From assembly GCF_033441515.1 (NCBI RefSeq), contig NZ_JAWQJT010000002.1:2108001-2172000 (forward strand): a stretch of 64,000 bases of DNA. The letters are read 5' to 3'. The position numbers and the translations under genes are program-made. Source of the stretch: Amycolatopsis solani. GTDB lineage: Bacteria > Actinomycetota > Actinomycetes > Mycobacteriales > Pseudonocardiaceae. The first letter of the stretch is position 1, and the number at the start of each line of letters is the position of its first letter. Positions 26,250 to 35,162 of this stretch are shown here, in pieces. Under the pieces are notes generated by a model. It made no database searches. It had not been told where the DNA came from and saw nothing but the letters and a program-made list of their open reading frames with translations.

Positions 26250-29200
26250 CTACGCGCGGTAGTCCCAGTCCAGCTCCCAGCACCGCAGGTGGTGGTACCC
26301 CACGACGGCCACCGCGGCGCACCCGTCGGGGGCCAGTTCGATCGCGATGACGTCCTGGTCGCACTCGACCTCGGTGACCAGGCCGCCGCTCGGCAGGTGC
26401 CACAGCCGGAGCAGCCGCGACGACGCCGTGAGCAGGAGGTCCCCGTCGGCGCTGAGCGCCAGTGACGTCACCCGGTCGTCGGTCACGTTCGCCACGACTT
26501 CGGCCGACCCCGCGACGGACAGCACGACCTCGCCGGTGTTGTCGAAGCCGAGCCGGGTGGCGGCGAGGACCCGGCCGTCGGCGCTCGCGACGACGGCCGC
26601 TTCGCCGGCGTAGACGCGTGCCTGGCGCACGGTCGTGAAGCCGGCGGCGTCCAGCACCCACGCCTGCCCGTCGTCGCCGACCAGGACGGCGACGTCGCCC
26701 GACAGCACCACCCGCTCGCCCGCGCGCACCGACCAGCCGTGCAGCGGACGGCCCGTCAACCGGTTGCGCAGGATGCTGAGGCCGTCCCGGCGCACGAACT
26801 CGAACGCGGGGTTCTCGTCCTTCAGCACGGGGTTCCCGGCGTCGTCCCGCACGACGACGCCGGCGCGGCGGGCCGTCCTGAGGTCCCACAGCACGCCGGC
26901 GCCGTCCGAGTCCGTCGCGAGCACGTGGCGGTCGTCCGCGCACGCGGTCGCGTCCTGGAACTCCAGCTCGTGCCGGTCCGCCGCGGCGGCCACCTCGCCG
27001 GTGCGCAGGTCGACGACCCGGACGCCCCGGCCGAAGAAGTCCGCGAAGGCGTAGTGCCCGTCCCGGGTCAGCGCCGTCCGGCCGTGCAGGACGGCGTCGA
27101 AGCGGCGGGACGGCCACACGCCCGCGAAGGCGGCCCGCTCGCTGACCGCGCCCACCCGCCGCCACAGCGTCCGCAGCTCCGGGTGCCGCCGGTACGCGGG
27201 CATCGCGCGCACGATGTCCAGCTGGCGGCGGGCGGCGGCGAGCCGTCCGGTGTCGAGGAACTCGGCGGCCAGGCCGAGGTTTTCCCCGGCGATCAGCGCG
27301 TCCCCGGCCATCCGGTCGGTCGGCTGCGGGCGGGCGTAGCTCCAGGGCGCGGCGGGCCCCGGCTCGGGCAGGTGGACGACGGCGGTGGTGTGGACGATCT
27401 GCGGGGTGCGGCTGCCGAGCAGGACCAGCACGGCGCGTCCTTCGGCGTCCGCGGCGACCCTCATCGGGTTGCGGGAATGGACCGTCGTGGTGAACGTGCA
27501 CCGGCCCTCGTCGAGCCGCCAGTGCTGGAGCAGGAGGTCGAAGGTGTTCACCGCGGTGCGGCCGTCGTCGCTGACCGCCAGCCAGCTGAAACCCTTGTTC
27601 CACGGCAAGGCGCTGCCGATGACGGTGACCTCGGCGGTCGTCAGGTCCACCAGCACCACGTTGTCGTCGTGCGTGGCCGACAGCGCGTACCGGCCGGTGG
27701 GGCTGAGCGCGCAGTTGTGCCGCAGGCCGCCGACCCGCCACAGCTCCTCGCCGGCGCGAGTGAACACCCGCAACGTCCAGTCAAAGCCGTCGAACGCGAC
27801 CACGCGCTCGTTGTCCCCGGTGACCGCGATCGCCCAGCCCCGGCCGTACTCGGAATCCGGTACCCCGGCGCGGAGCAGCTCCACGGTCTCGCCCAGCACC
27901 CGCACCGATCCGTCGCCGGAGACCACGGCCACCACGGTCCCGTCGGGGCTGATCGCGACCGCTTCCACCCCGCTAGCGACGTCCACGACCCGGGTGCACT
28001 CCCCCGTCGTCGTGTCCCAGACCCGCACCTGCCCGCCGTCGTCCGCGGAGGCCAGCACGCGGCCGTCGGCGCTCAGGGACAGCGACCGGAGCCGGTTCTC
28101 GTGGCCCGCCAGGCTGTAGCGCACCCGGCCCTCCGGCAGCGACCAGACTTCAGCCTCTCGCTGCCGGAACGTCACGGCGGCCACCCGGCCGTCGGCGCTC
28201 AGCGCGAGCGGGGCCGAAAGGTTGACGAAGACCGGGCTGGGCCGTTCGGTGATCTTCCGGTCCGGCAGGGCGCGGGCGGTGGCGGTGTCCGGGCCGTCGG
28301 GCAGGTCGTCGAGCAGGCCGAGCGCGGATTCCTTGTCACCGCGCTCGATGTGGACGGCGGCGAGCAGGCGATCGGCGGTCCGGTCGCCGTCGTGGCTCAG
28401 CCGCACCGCGTCCAGCTCGGCGATCAGCTGCCGGTCGGTCTGCGTGCCGGCCCGCCACCGGCGCAGCCCGCGGTTGTAGGTCGCGTGCGGGTGGTGCGGG
28501 TCGGCGCGCAGGGCTTCCGCCCAGAGTTCGTCCGCCTGCTCGGCGTGTCCGAGGTCCAGCAGGGACAGCGCGCGGTTGGACAGCGCGTCGGCGAGCAGCG
28601 GGGCCTCGTCCGGCCGCTGCCGCGGGTACGGCCGGAAGACCGTGGACCGGTAGAGCTCCGCCAGCTCGTCGGCGAGTTCGCCGAAGCCCGCGGGCCGGGC
28701 CGCCGGGTCCTCGGCGAAGCACCGCCGCAGCAGGTCCGCGACGCCCGGTGGCACCGGCGGGAGGACCGGATCGGCGGGATCGGCCTCGAGGAACTGCGCG
28801 AAGACCCCCGCCGCCGCGTGCCCGAACATCGCCGGCGGCCCGCCCGCGAACATCTCGAGCACGCTCACCGCCCACGACCAGACGTCGGTCGCCGGGCCGA
28901 GGCGCTCGCCCCTGGCCTGTTCGGGCGAGCAGTACGCCACGGTCATGCCTTCGCCGCCGGTGACGTTGGCCAGGCCGAAGTCCGTGACCTTCGCCGCGCC
29001 GCCGGTGTCGAGCATGACGTTGGCGGGCTTGACGTCCTGGTGGATCACCCCGCGCTCGTGCGCGTGCCCGAGCCCCCATGCGGTCTGGATCGCCAGGTCG
29101 AGGATCCGGCCCACGGCCGGGCGGTGGCCGCCGCCGTAGAGCGTGCGATCACGGACGGCTTCGGCGAGGCTGCCACCGCCGGCCCATTCGGCGAACACCC

Positions 29201-29459
29201 GGGGCGTGCCGTCGACGCGGCGGACGTAGGCGCAGCTCACGACGTGCGGGTGCGCGCCGAGCCCGACCCAGGCCTCCGCCTCGGCCTCGAACCGCTCGGC
29301 GTCGGCCGGCGAGGCGACCAGCTCCTGGCGCGGCGTCTTGACCGCCAGTTCCATTCCCCACTGGCGGTGCCACACGCGGTACACCAGTCCCATGCCACCG
29401 GTGGTGACGACGTCGCGGACCTCGTACACCCCGAGCACGACGTCGCCCGGCGACCACAT
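26250..29459 (-). CDS. Ser/Thr protein kinase with TPR-like linker and WD40 propeller
   Basis: A 1069-residue cytosolic protein. Residues 8-265 are a Hanks-type kinase: glycine loop VVTTGGMGLVYRV, Lys41 in ELAVKTP, catalytic loop GVIHQDVKPANVML (HQD instead of HRD), DFG in KVTDFGLANV, and YCSPEQARGE. Residues about 285-400 are TPR-like helices (ALSNRALSLLDLGHAEQADEL). The remainder is a long set of WD40-type blades (LRSLSLSADGRVLASADDGG, VRVWDTTTGEC, RLWHLPSG). There is no TM segment, unlike PknB-type kinases. The start abuts the stop of the upstream gene without spacing, so they are co-expressed. Confidence 0.88.
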   Translation of the reverse strand: MWSPGDVVLGVYEVRDVVTTGGMGLVYRVWHRQWGMELAVKTPRQELVASPADAERFEAEAEAWVGLGAHPHVVSCAYVRRVDGTPRVFAEWAGGGSLAEAVRDRTLYGGGHRPAVGRILDLAIQTAWGLGHAHERGVIHQDVKPANVMLDTGGAAKVTDFGLANVTGGEGMTVAYCSPEQARGERLGPATDVWSWAVSVLEMFAGGPPAMFGHAAAGVFAQFLEADPADPVLPPVPPGVADLLRRCFAEDPAARPAGFGELADELAELYRSTVFRPYPRQRPDEAPLLADALSNRALSLLDLGHAEQADELWAEALRADPHHPHATYNRGLRRWRAGTQTDRQLIAELDAVRLSHDGDRTADRLLAAVHIERGDKESALGLLDDLPDGPDTATARALPDRKITERPSPVFVNLSAPLALSADGRVAAVTFRQREAEVWSLPEGRVRYSLAGHENRLRSLSLSADGRVLASADDGGQVRVWDTTTGECTRVVDVASGVEAVAISPDGTVVAVVSGDGSVRVLGETVELLRAGVPDSEYGRGWAIAVTGDNERVVAFDGFDWTLRVFTRAGEELWRVGGLRHNCALSPTGRYALSATHDDNVVLVDLTTAEVTVIGSALPWNKGFSWLAVSDDGRTAVNTFDLLLQHWRLDEGRCTFTTTVHSRNPMRVAADAEGRAVLVLLGSRTPQIVHTTAVVHLPEPGPAAPWSYARPQPTDRMAGDALIAGENLGLAAEFLDTGRLAAARRQLDIVRAMPAYRRHPELRTLWRRVGAVSERAAFAGVWPSRRFDAVLHGRTALTRDGHYAFADFFGRGVRVVDLRTGEVAAAADRHELEFQDATACADDRHVLATDSDGAGVLWDLRTARRAGVVVRDDAGNPVLKDENPAFEFVRRDGLSILRNRLTGRPLHGWSVRAGERVVLSGDVAVLVGDDGQAWVLDAAGFTTVRQARVYAGEAAVVASADGRVLAATRLGFDNTGEVVLSVAGSAEVVANVTDDRVTSLALSADGDLLLTASSRLLRLWHLPSGGLVTEVECDQDVIAIELAPDGCAAVAVVGYHHLRCWELDWDYRA

Positions 29460-30113
29460 CTAGTCTACCTGCGCCACGTACAGCGGGGTGCCGAGCACGA
29501 CGTTCACGCCGTCACCGGTGGGCCCGCTCAGCAGCCGCTTGGCGACGAACTCGAGGTTCTGGTCCGGCCCCGGCATGGCCTCGTTGGCCCGCCGCACGGC
29601 GGCCAGCGCGCCCTTGTGCGCACCGTCGTCCTCGTGCTTGATGGCTTCGGTCAGCGCACCGATGTCCGGGTCGCTGCGCAGCCCGGCGAGCAGGGACGGC
29701 AGCACCGACCGCGGCACTCCGCCGGGCGCGGGACCGCCACCGAGGATGTGGTGCCCGGACCCGCCGAGCCCGACGACGGTCCGTCCGCTCCGCCCGCCGA
29801 AGTACGCGAGCGTCGGCTCGGCGGGGAAGGGTCCCCAGCTCATCGGGAGCAGTCCCCAGAAGAACTGGCCGGGCTCGTCGACCGTGCCGAGGTCGCCGTG
29901 GTCTTCCAGGTAGCGGACGACCCGCTGCAGCTTCGCCGTGCGTTCGCCGCCGGCGGGTGCCTCCGAGGACTGCTTGCCGCCGAACAGCTTGAGGTTCACG
30001 CTGACCTCGGTGGTGCGCTTGCGCGTGAAGGCCGGATCCATCTGCGCGAGCAGCATGTCGACCTTGCTGTCACTGACGTACAAGTAGTACTGGAACGACA
30101 ACGTGCTCCCCAT
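29460..30113 (-). CDS. conserved hypothetical protein, kinase partner (SAVMC3_10250/DUF7019-like)
   Basis: A 217-residue soluble protein starting FQYYLYVSDSKVDMLLAQM, which resembles a conserved actinobacterial family of unknown function, SAVMC3_10250/DUF7019. This assignment is from memory of the N-terminal motif. Later segments FFWGLLPMSWGP, YFGGRSGRTVVGLGGSGHHI and GVNVVLGTPLYVAQVD have no recognised catalytic residues. Its stop directly abuts the kinase start, so it is probably a substrate, adaptor or regulator of that kinase. The DUF218 gene ends 30 bp upstream on the same strand and may share the transcript. Confidence 0.65.
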   Translation of the reverse strand: MGSTLSFQYYLYVSDSKVDMLLAQMDPAFTRKRTTEVSVNLKLFGGKQSSEAPAGGERTAKLQRVVRYLEDHGDLGTVDEPGQFFWGLLPMSWGPFPAEPTLAYFGGRSGRTVVGLGGSGHHILGGGPAPGGVPRSVLPSLLAGLRSDPDIGALTEAIKHEDDGAHKGALAAVRRANEAMPGPDQNLEFVAKRLLSGPTGDGVNVVLGTPLYVAQVD

Positions 30114-30143
30114 CCCCCGGCGGCTCTGGCCGGATCATAGCGG

Positions 30144-31154
30144 CTACACGGCTTTGAGCACGCTCGCCAGAACGATCACCGCGCACACGGTGCCGTTGAG
30201 GACGCGGTGGTCCACGATGATCGCCGCGAACTCTCGCAGGGTCGCGCTCGGCCAGAAGTACCACGCCGTCGGGGCGCCGATGACCTGGCCGTTCACCTTG
30301 GTCTTGCGGGCGAGCAGCGCCGCGCGCAGGACGTGGAAGTTGTTGGTCACGACGACGCAGCGGTAGTCCGGCCGCCGCTCGCGCATCAGGCCCGCGCTGA
30401 ACGTCAGGTTCTCCCGCGTCGTGCGCGAGCGGTCCTCGAGCACGATCCGCTCGCGCGGTACGCCCCGGCCGGTGAGGTAGTCCGCCATCGCGTGGGACTC
30501 CGGCAGCTCTTCCCCCGGCCCCTGCCCGCCGGAGGTGACCAGCAGCGGTTCGCGGCCCTTGCGGCATTCGGCGTCCAGCACCCGGCGGCCGCGGTCGAGG
30601 CGGGCGGCCAGCAGAGGCGGGACCTTCGTGCCGCCGAGCAGGCCGGAACCGAGCACCACCACGAAGTCCAGCGGGCGGCGGGTGCGGATCCGCCCGTACA
30701 CCAGCGAATACAGCAGGAAGCAGACGAAGAGGAACGACAGGTACGCGACGATCCCGTCGAGGCTGTCGCGGACCGCCTCCAGCGGCGCCCAGCCCAGCTG
30801 GCCGACCACGAAGTCGAAGACGATGAGCGCCACGATGCCGACGCCGGCGGCCAGGGACAGCAGGTTCGCCGGACGGCGGCCTTCGCGGCGCAGCATCGTG
30901 ACACCGTTGCCGATCAGGAACACCGCGAGCACGACGATGGTCAGCGGGATCAGCGCGACCAGCCCGAAAGCGACGAACGCCGCGGCCTCCGGCGAGATCG
31001 ACGCCAGCAGCGCGAGCAGCGTCAGGCCGAAGAAAGCCAGCGCGAAGAACAGGTAGAAGCCGTTGCGCAGCTTGCGGCGGTCGAGCAGGAAGCTGACCAG
31101 GAACACGGCGAAGCAGAAGACGGCCGCGGCGAGCGGGAGCAGGGCCGGGTTCAC
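30144..31154 (-). CDS. membrane YdcF/DUF218-family protein
   Basis: A 336-residue protein. The first 160 residues contain five to six TM helices; the C-terminal half is a DUF218 (SanA/ElyC/YdcF) domain with VVVLGSGLLGGTKVPP, LLVTSGGQGPGEELPESHAM, ILEDRSRTTRENLTFS and VVTNNFHVLRAALLAR. The last region adds two more hydrophobic segments. Homologues are linked to cell envelope and lipid-carrier metabolism. GTG 31154 overlaps the PAP2 stop as GTGA, and pairing with a PAP2 phosphatase supports an envelope lipid role. Confidence 0.83.
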   Translation of the reverse strand: MNPALLPLAAAVFCFAVFLVSFLLDRRKLRNGFYLFFALAFFGLTLLALLASISPEAAAFVAFGLVALIPLTIVVLAVFLIGNGVTMLRREGRRPANLLSLAAGVGIVALIVFDFVVGQLGWAPLEAVRDSLDGIVAYLSFLFVCFLLYSLVYGRIRTRRPLDFVVVLGSGLLGGTKVPPLLAARLDRGRRVLDAECRKGREPLLVTSGGQGPGEELPESHAMADYLTGRGVPRERIVLEDRSRTTRENLTFSAGLMRERRPDYRCVVVTNNFHVLRAALLARKTKVNGQVIGAPTAWYFWPSATLREFAAIIVDHRVLNGTVCAVIVLASVLKAV

Positions 31155-32002
31155 GCGACCTCCAGCCGCCGCCAGGTCGCCAGGAACACCAGCGCCGCGG
31201 CGATGGAACCGAAGGAGGCGAACGAATTCGCGGCCAGGTAGACGACCCAGGCGTTGCCCCGCACCGTTTCCGCGTACCCGCCGCCGGCCAGCGACGCTCC
31301 GATGAGGAGGGTGCCGAGCCCCAGCGACACCACGGCCCCGAGGACGGCGAGGGTCACGACGAGCACCCGCGGGAGCCGGCGCGGCCCGTCGTGGCGGCGC
31401 ACGGCCCCGCGCCGCGCCAGCCACCACGACGCCAGGCAGGCGAGCCCGAGGGCGATCGCGTCCGCGGCGAGGGTGTCGGAGAGCCGGTGCCACTTCGCCG
31501 TCACCGTGTACGCGCCGATGCCGACCGCCCACGACAGCAGGAAGAACAGCGTGACGCCGCGCCAGCGGTAGGGCACCACGAGCAGGGCGGCGAACAGCAC
31601 GGTCATCGCGATCGTCGTGTGCCCGCTCGGCAGGCTGTTGCCGGCGTAGTGCCCGGTCACCTCGACCAGCCCCGGCCGGGGCAGCACGAACCGCTTGAGC
31701 CCCTGCGTCACGAGCTGGCCGCCGACGATCACGCCGACCGCCGCGACGGCGAGGTCGAGGCGCCGCCGCAGCACGCCCACCAGCGCCACCACGACGACGG
31801 CGACGGCCAGCGAGACCAGCGTGATCCGGCTCAGGCTCGCGTCGGCGACGGCCTGGTCGCGCGCGGCGGCTTCGTCGGCTCCGCGCAGCGCGGCGTTCTC
31901 CAGCTCCTGGCCGGGCACCGTCCAGACGGCGAGGAAGTAGACCGCGGCCAGGACGACGGCGCACCCGGCCGCGACGGCCGGCCAGCGACGGGCGGGAACC
32001 AC
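31151..32002 (-). CDS. PAP2-superfamily membrane phosphatase
   Basis: A 283-residue protein with about six to seven TM segments. The three PAP2 motifs are present: KRFVLPRPG, NSLPSGHTTIA, and WHRLSDTLAADA. The third is a variant in which H and D surround RLS. It should dephosphorylate an isoprenoid or phosphatidate lipid at the outer face of the membrane. I chose GTG 32002, six bases after GGAGGAGG; the frame is open 22 codons upstream without a ribosome site. It is coupled to the DUF218 gene downstream. Confidence 0.85.
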   Translation of the reverse strand: MVPARRWPAVAAGCAVVLAAVYFLAVWTVPGQELENAALRGADEAAARDQAVADASLSRITLVSLAVAVVVVALVGVLRRRLDLAVAAVGVIVGGQLVTQGLKRFVLPRPGLVEVTGHYAGNSLPSGHTTIAMTVLFAALLVVPYRWRGVTLFFLLSWAVGIGAYTVTAKWHRLSDTLAADAIALGLACLASWWLARRGAVRRHDGPRRLPRVLVVTLAVLGAVVSLGLGTLLIGASLAGGGYAETVRGNAWVVYLAANSFASFGSIAAALVFLATWRRLEVA

Positions 32003-32131
32003 CCCGGACCTCCTCCAGTGCGCGATTGCTCCGGACAGCGTAGTTGCCTGCTGCGATCGGACGCACACCGAGGGTGAGACTCAACCGCCGGCCCGGTTCG
32101 TGCGTGGACCTGACGTTCGAGTGGTCTGGTG

Positions 32132-32160
32132 TTGATTGTCTGGTGGTTTCTGAGTTATTC
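32132..32160 (+). promoter_or_regulatory. candidate promoter of the GH2 gene
   Basis: TTGATT (32132-32137) and TTATTC (32155-32160) are separated by 17 bp in the AT-richer centre of a 300-bp divergent gap. A hairpin with an 8-bp stem (CGAGCCCG/CGGGCTCG, about 32197-32223) lies in the leader. The rest of the gap shows nothing more. Confidence 0.4.
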
Positions 32161-32302
32161 AGTTTGCCCATGTTCCGTGTTACGTTCGGTTCGACGAGCC
32201 CGCGGTAGTGCTCCGGGCTCGGCGTGCCCGCCCCCGCCCGGAGTGCTCCGCCGTCCCCGCCAGGCCGGTGCGCGGTTCCGTGCGCGTCCCCGGAGGAGTT
32301 CG

Positions 32303-35116
32303 ATGCGCCGCTTCGTCGTCCTGGTCCTCGCGCTGCTGTCGCCGCTCGTCGTGGTGACACCGGCCGCGAACGCCGCCGTCACCCCCAAACCGCCGCCGCT
32401 GTCCACGCCGTGGACGTCCCAGGTCAGCACCACCAACCCGCTGCCCGAGTACCCGCGGCCGCAACTGCAGCGGCCCGACTGGCAGTCCCTCAACGGCGAG
32501 TGGGAGTTCCTCAACCCCGCCACCGGCTCGGGCGGCAGCGTCGACCGCTACGCCGCGCCGCCGCTCGGGCAGACGCTGCCCGAACGCATCCTGGTGCCCT
32601 ACCCCGTCGAGTCGGCGCTGTCGGGCATCATGCGCAACGACAACCGCGACCTGATGTTCTACCGCCGCACGTTCACCGTGCCGGCGGCGTGGGCGGGCCG
32701 GAACGTGCAGCTGCACTTCGGCGCCGTCGACTACGAGGCGACCGTGTGGGTCAACGGCGTCCAGGTCGCCACGCACAAGGGCGGCTACGACCGGTTCGAA
32801 GCCGACATCACCGCGCGGCTCACCGGCGGCAGCAACGAAATCGTCGTGCGCGTCTACGACCCGACCGACGGCCGCGGCGAGAAGCAGCCGGTGGGCAAGC
32901 AGGCGAACTCGCAGTCGAGCATCTTCTACACGCCCACTTCGGGGATCTGGCAGACGGTCTGGCTCGAGCCGACCGCGCCGACGTCGATCTACTCGGTCGA
33001 CATCTCCCCGAACCTGGCGAACAACACCGCCCGCGTGCGGGTGTTCGGCCGCGGCAGCACCAGCGGGTACTCCGTGCTCGCCGAGTCGATGACCGGCGGC
33101 GCCGTCGTCGGCAGCGCCACCGGCGGTTTCACGGAGTTCTCGGTGCCGGTGCCGAACGCGCGGCGGTGGTCGCCCGACGACCCGTTCCTCTACGACCTGC
33201 GGGTGTCGCTGCGCACCGCGTCCGGCGCGACGGTCGACCAGGTGGTCAGCTACTTCGGCATGCGCGAGGTCGGCACGAAGAACGTCAACGGCACGCTGCG
33301 GCCGACGCTCAACGGCGAGTTCGTGTTCCAGGCCGGCACCCTCGACCAGGGTTTCTGGCCGGACGGCCTGTACACCGCGCCGACCGACGCGGCGCTGGCT
33401 TCGGACCTGCAGAAGCACAAGGACCTGGGCTTCAACATGGTCCGCAAGCACATCAAGGTCGAGCCGGCGCGCTGGTACTACTGGGCCGACCGGCTGGGAT
33501 TGCTGGTGTGGCAGGACATCCCGTCGACCCCGACGGCGGACAGCAACCGGACGGCCGCGCAGATCGCCGAGTTCGAAACCGAAGCGCGCGAGATCGTCGA
33601 CGAGCACCGCTTCTCCCCCGCCGTCATCACGTACGTGCCGTTCAACGAAGGCTGGGGCGAGTGGAACCTCGACGAGACCAAGCGCGTCACGACGAACATC
33701 AAGAACCAGGACCCGACCCGGCTGGTGAACCCGCACAGCGGGTTCAACTGCTGCGCGTCGAAGGGTGACCCGGGCACCGGCGACATCATCGACTGGCACA
33801 TGTACACCGGCCCGGACGGGCCACGGCCGTCCGGCACCCGTGTGTCGGTGCTCGGCGAGTTCGGCGGGCTGGGCCTGCGCAACCCCGGTCACGAGTACAG
33901 CCCGACCGGCGGCTTCTTCGCCTACGAACAGATGTCGAGCGCGGCGCAGCTGAACGACCGCTTCACCGGGATGATCCGGGACACGAAGCAGCTGATGCTC
34001 GCGAAGGGCCTGTCGGCGTCGGTCTACACGGAGATCACCGACGTCGAAGGCGAGTACAACGGGCTGCTGACGTACGACCGGCGGGTGCAGAAGGTCGACA
34101 CCGCCCGCGTCCGCGCGGCGCACACCGACCTCATCAACGCGTCCAAGAACCTGAACGCGGCGGTGCCGCTGACGCTCGGGCACCTGCGGTCGTTCCGGGT
34201 GACCACGCCCGGGTACACCGACCGGTACCTGCGGCACGCGGATTCCCTGGCGCGCACGGACGTCCTGACGACGGGCAGCGCGGACGGGGCCCGCCAGGAC
34301 GCCGCGTTCCGCACGGTCGCGGGCCTGGCGAACCCGCGCTGCTTCTCGTTCGAGTCGGTGAACTTCCCCGGGAAGTTCCTGCGCCACTCGGACAGCCGCG
34401 TCCGCATCGACAGCGACACGGGCGGCTCGTTCGCCGCGGACGCCACCTGGTGCTCCCGGCCAGGCCTCGCCGCCGGCGGGACGTCGTTCGAGTCGGTCAA
34501 CTTCCCCGGCAAGTTCCTGCGGCACTACAACGAAGCCGTGTACCTGGCGGCCAGCGGCGGCACGAACCCGTGGGACACGGCGACGAGCTTCGCCGCGGAC
34601 GCGACGTGGGACGTCTCGGCGCCGGCGTTGTGGCGCAGTTCGGTCCCGCTGACGGCGAACGCGCGCCAGTCGCTGCAGGTGACGACGTGGGGCTACACCG
34701 ACCGCTACCTGCGCCATTCGGGCGGCCTCGCTTACACGGAGGTGGTGAACAGCGGCAGCAGCGCGTTGCTGAAGCAGGACGCGACGTACACGGTGCGGCG
34801 CGGGCTGGGCGAGTCGTCGTGCTACTCGTTCGAGTCGGTGAACTACCCGGGCCAGTTCCTGCGCCACCAGGACGGCCGGGTCCGCAATTCACCGGACGAC
34901 GGCTCGGCGCTGATGCGCGCGGACGCGACGTTCTGCACCCGCCCGGGCCTGGGCGGCACCGGCGTGACGTTCGAGTCCCTGAACATCCCGGGCGCGTACC
35001 TGCGCCACTTCGACTCGGCGGTGTACATCGCGTCGGGCGCGGGGACGGGCTCGGACCGGCCCCAGACGGTGTCGGCGGACAGCAGCTGGACCGTGGCGGC
35101 GCCCTGGGCTCCGTGA
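32303..35116 (+). CDS. secreted GH2 glycoside hydrolase with two AbfB/CBM42 domains
   Basis: A 937-residue exported enzyme. A signal peptide (RRFVVLVLALLSPLVVV, cut near ANAA) is followed by the GH2 sugar-binding, Ig-like and TIM-barrel domains. PFNEGWGEWN carries the acid/base Glu (about 449) and YTEITDVEGEYNGLL the nucleophile Glu (about 577). Residues 625-937 form two beta-trefoil AbfB (CBM42) modules with the repeated signature FESVNFPGKFLRH, seen four times with variation. CBM42 binds arabinofuranosyl side chains, so the substrate is probably arabinose-decorated hemicellulose or arabinogalactan. ATG 32303 has GGAGGAG upstream. A 17-bp hairpin follows the stop. Confidence 0.9.
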   Translation: MRRFVVLVLALLSPLVVVTPAANAAVTPKPPPLSTPWTSQVSTTNPLPEYPRPQLQRPDWQSLNGEWEFLNPATGSGGSVDRYAAPPLGQTLPERILVPYPVESALSGIMRNDNRDLMFYRRTFTVPAAWAGRNVQLHFGAVDYEATVWVNGVQVATHKGGYDRFEADITARLTGGSNEIVVRVYDPTDGRGEKQPVGKQANSQSSIFYTPTSGIWQTVWLEPTAPTSIYSVDISPNLANNTARVRVFGRGSTSGYSVLAESMTGGAVVGSATGGFTEFSVPVPNARRWSPDDPFLYDLRVSLRTASGATVDQVVSYFGMREVGTKNVNGTLRPTLNGEFVFQAGTLDQGFWPDGLYTAPTDAALASDLQKHKDLGFNMVRKHIKVEPARWYYWADRLGLLVWQDIPSTPTADSNRTAAQIAEFETEAREIVDEHRFSPAVITYVPFNEGWGEWNLDETKRVTTNIKNQDPTRLVNPHSGFNCCASKGDPGTGDIIDWHMYTGPDGPRPSGTRVSVLGEFGGLGLRNPGHEYSPTGGFFAYEQMSSAAQLNDRFTGMIRDTKQLMLAKGLSASVYTEITDVEGEYNGLLTYDRRVQKVDTARVRAAHTDLINASKNLNAAVPLTLGHLRSFRVTTPGYTDRYLRHADSLARTDVLTTGSADGARQDAAFRTVAGLANPRCFSFESVNFPGKFLRHSDSRVRIDSDTGGSFAADATWCSRPGLAAGGTSFESVNFPGKFLRHYNEAVYLAASGGTNPWDTATSFAADATWDVSAPALWRSSVPLTANARQSLQVTTWGYTDRYLRHSGGLAYTEVVNSGSSALLKQDATYTVRRGLGESSCYSFESVNYPGQFLRHQDGRVRNSPDDGSALMRADATFCTRPGLGGTGVTFESLNIPGAYLRHFDSAVYIASGAGTGSDRPQTVSADSSWTVAAPWAP

Positions 35117-35121
35117 GCGGG

Positions 35122-35156
35122 GGTGGTCCGGTGTGGACTGTCCACACCGGACCACC
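35122..35156. terminator. bidirectional 17-bp perfect hairpin
   Basis: GGTGGTCCGGTGTGGAC (35122-35138) and its exact complement (35140-35156) surround one unpaired base. It separates the convergent GH2 and TIM-barrel genes. Confidence 0.85.
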
Positions 35157-35162
35157 TGCTCG

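Noticed and set aside
26739..30140. Plus-strand open frame of 1133 codons antisense to the kinase gene
   Set aside because: The opposite strand encodes a kinase with all catalytic motifs and WD40 blades; the antisense product has only Arg/Gly/Val-rich composition.
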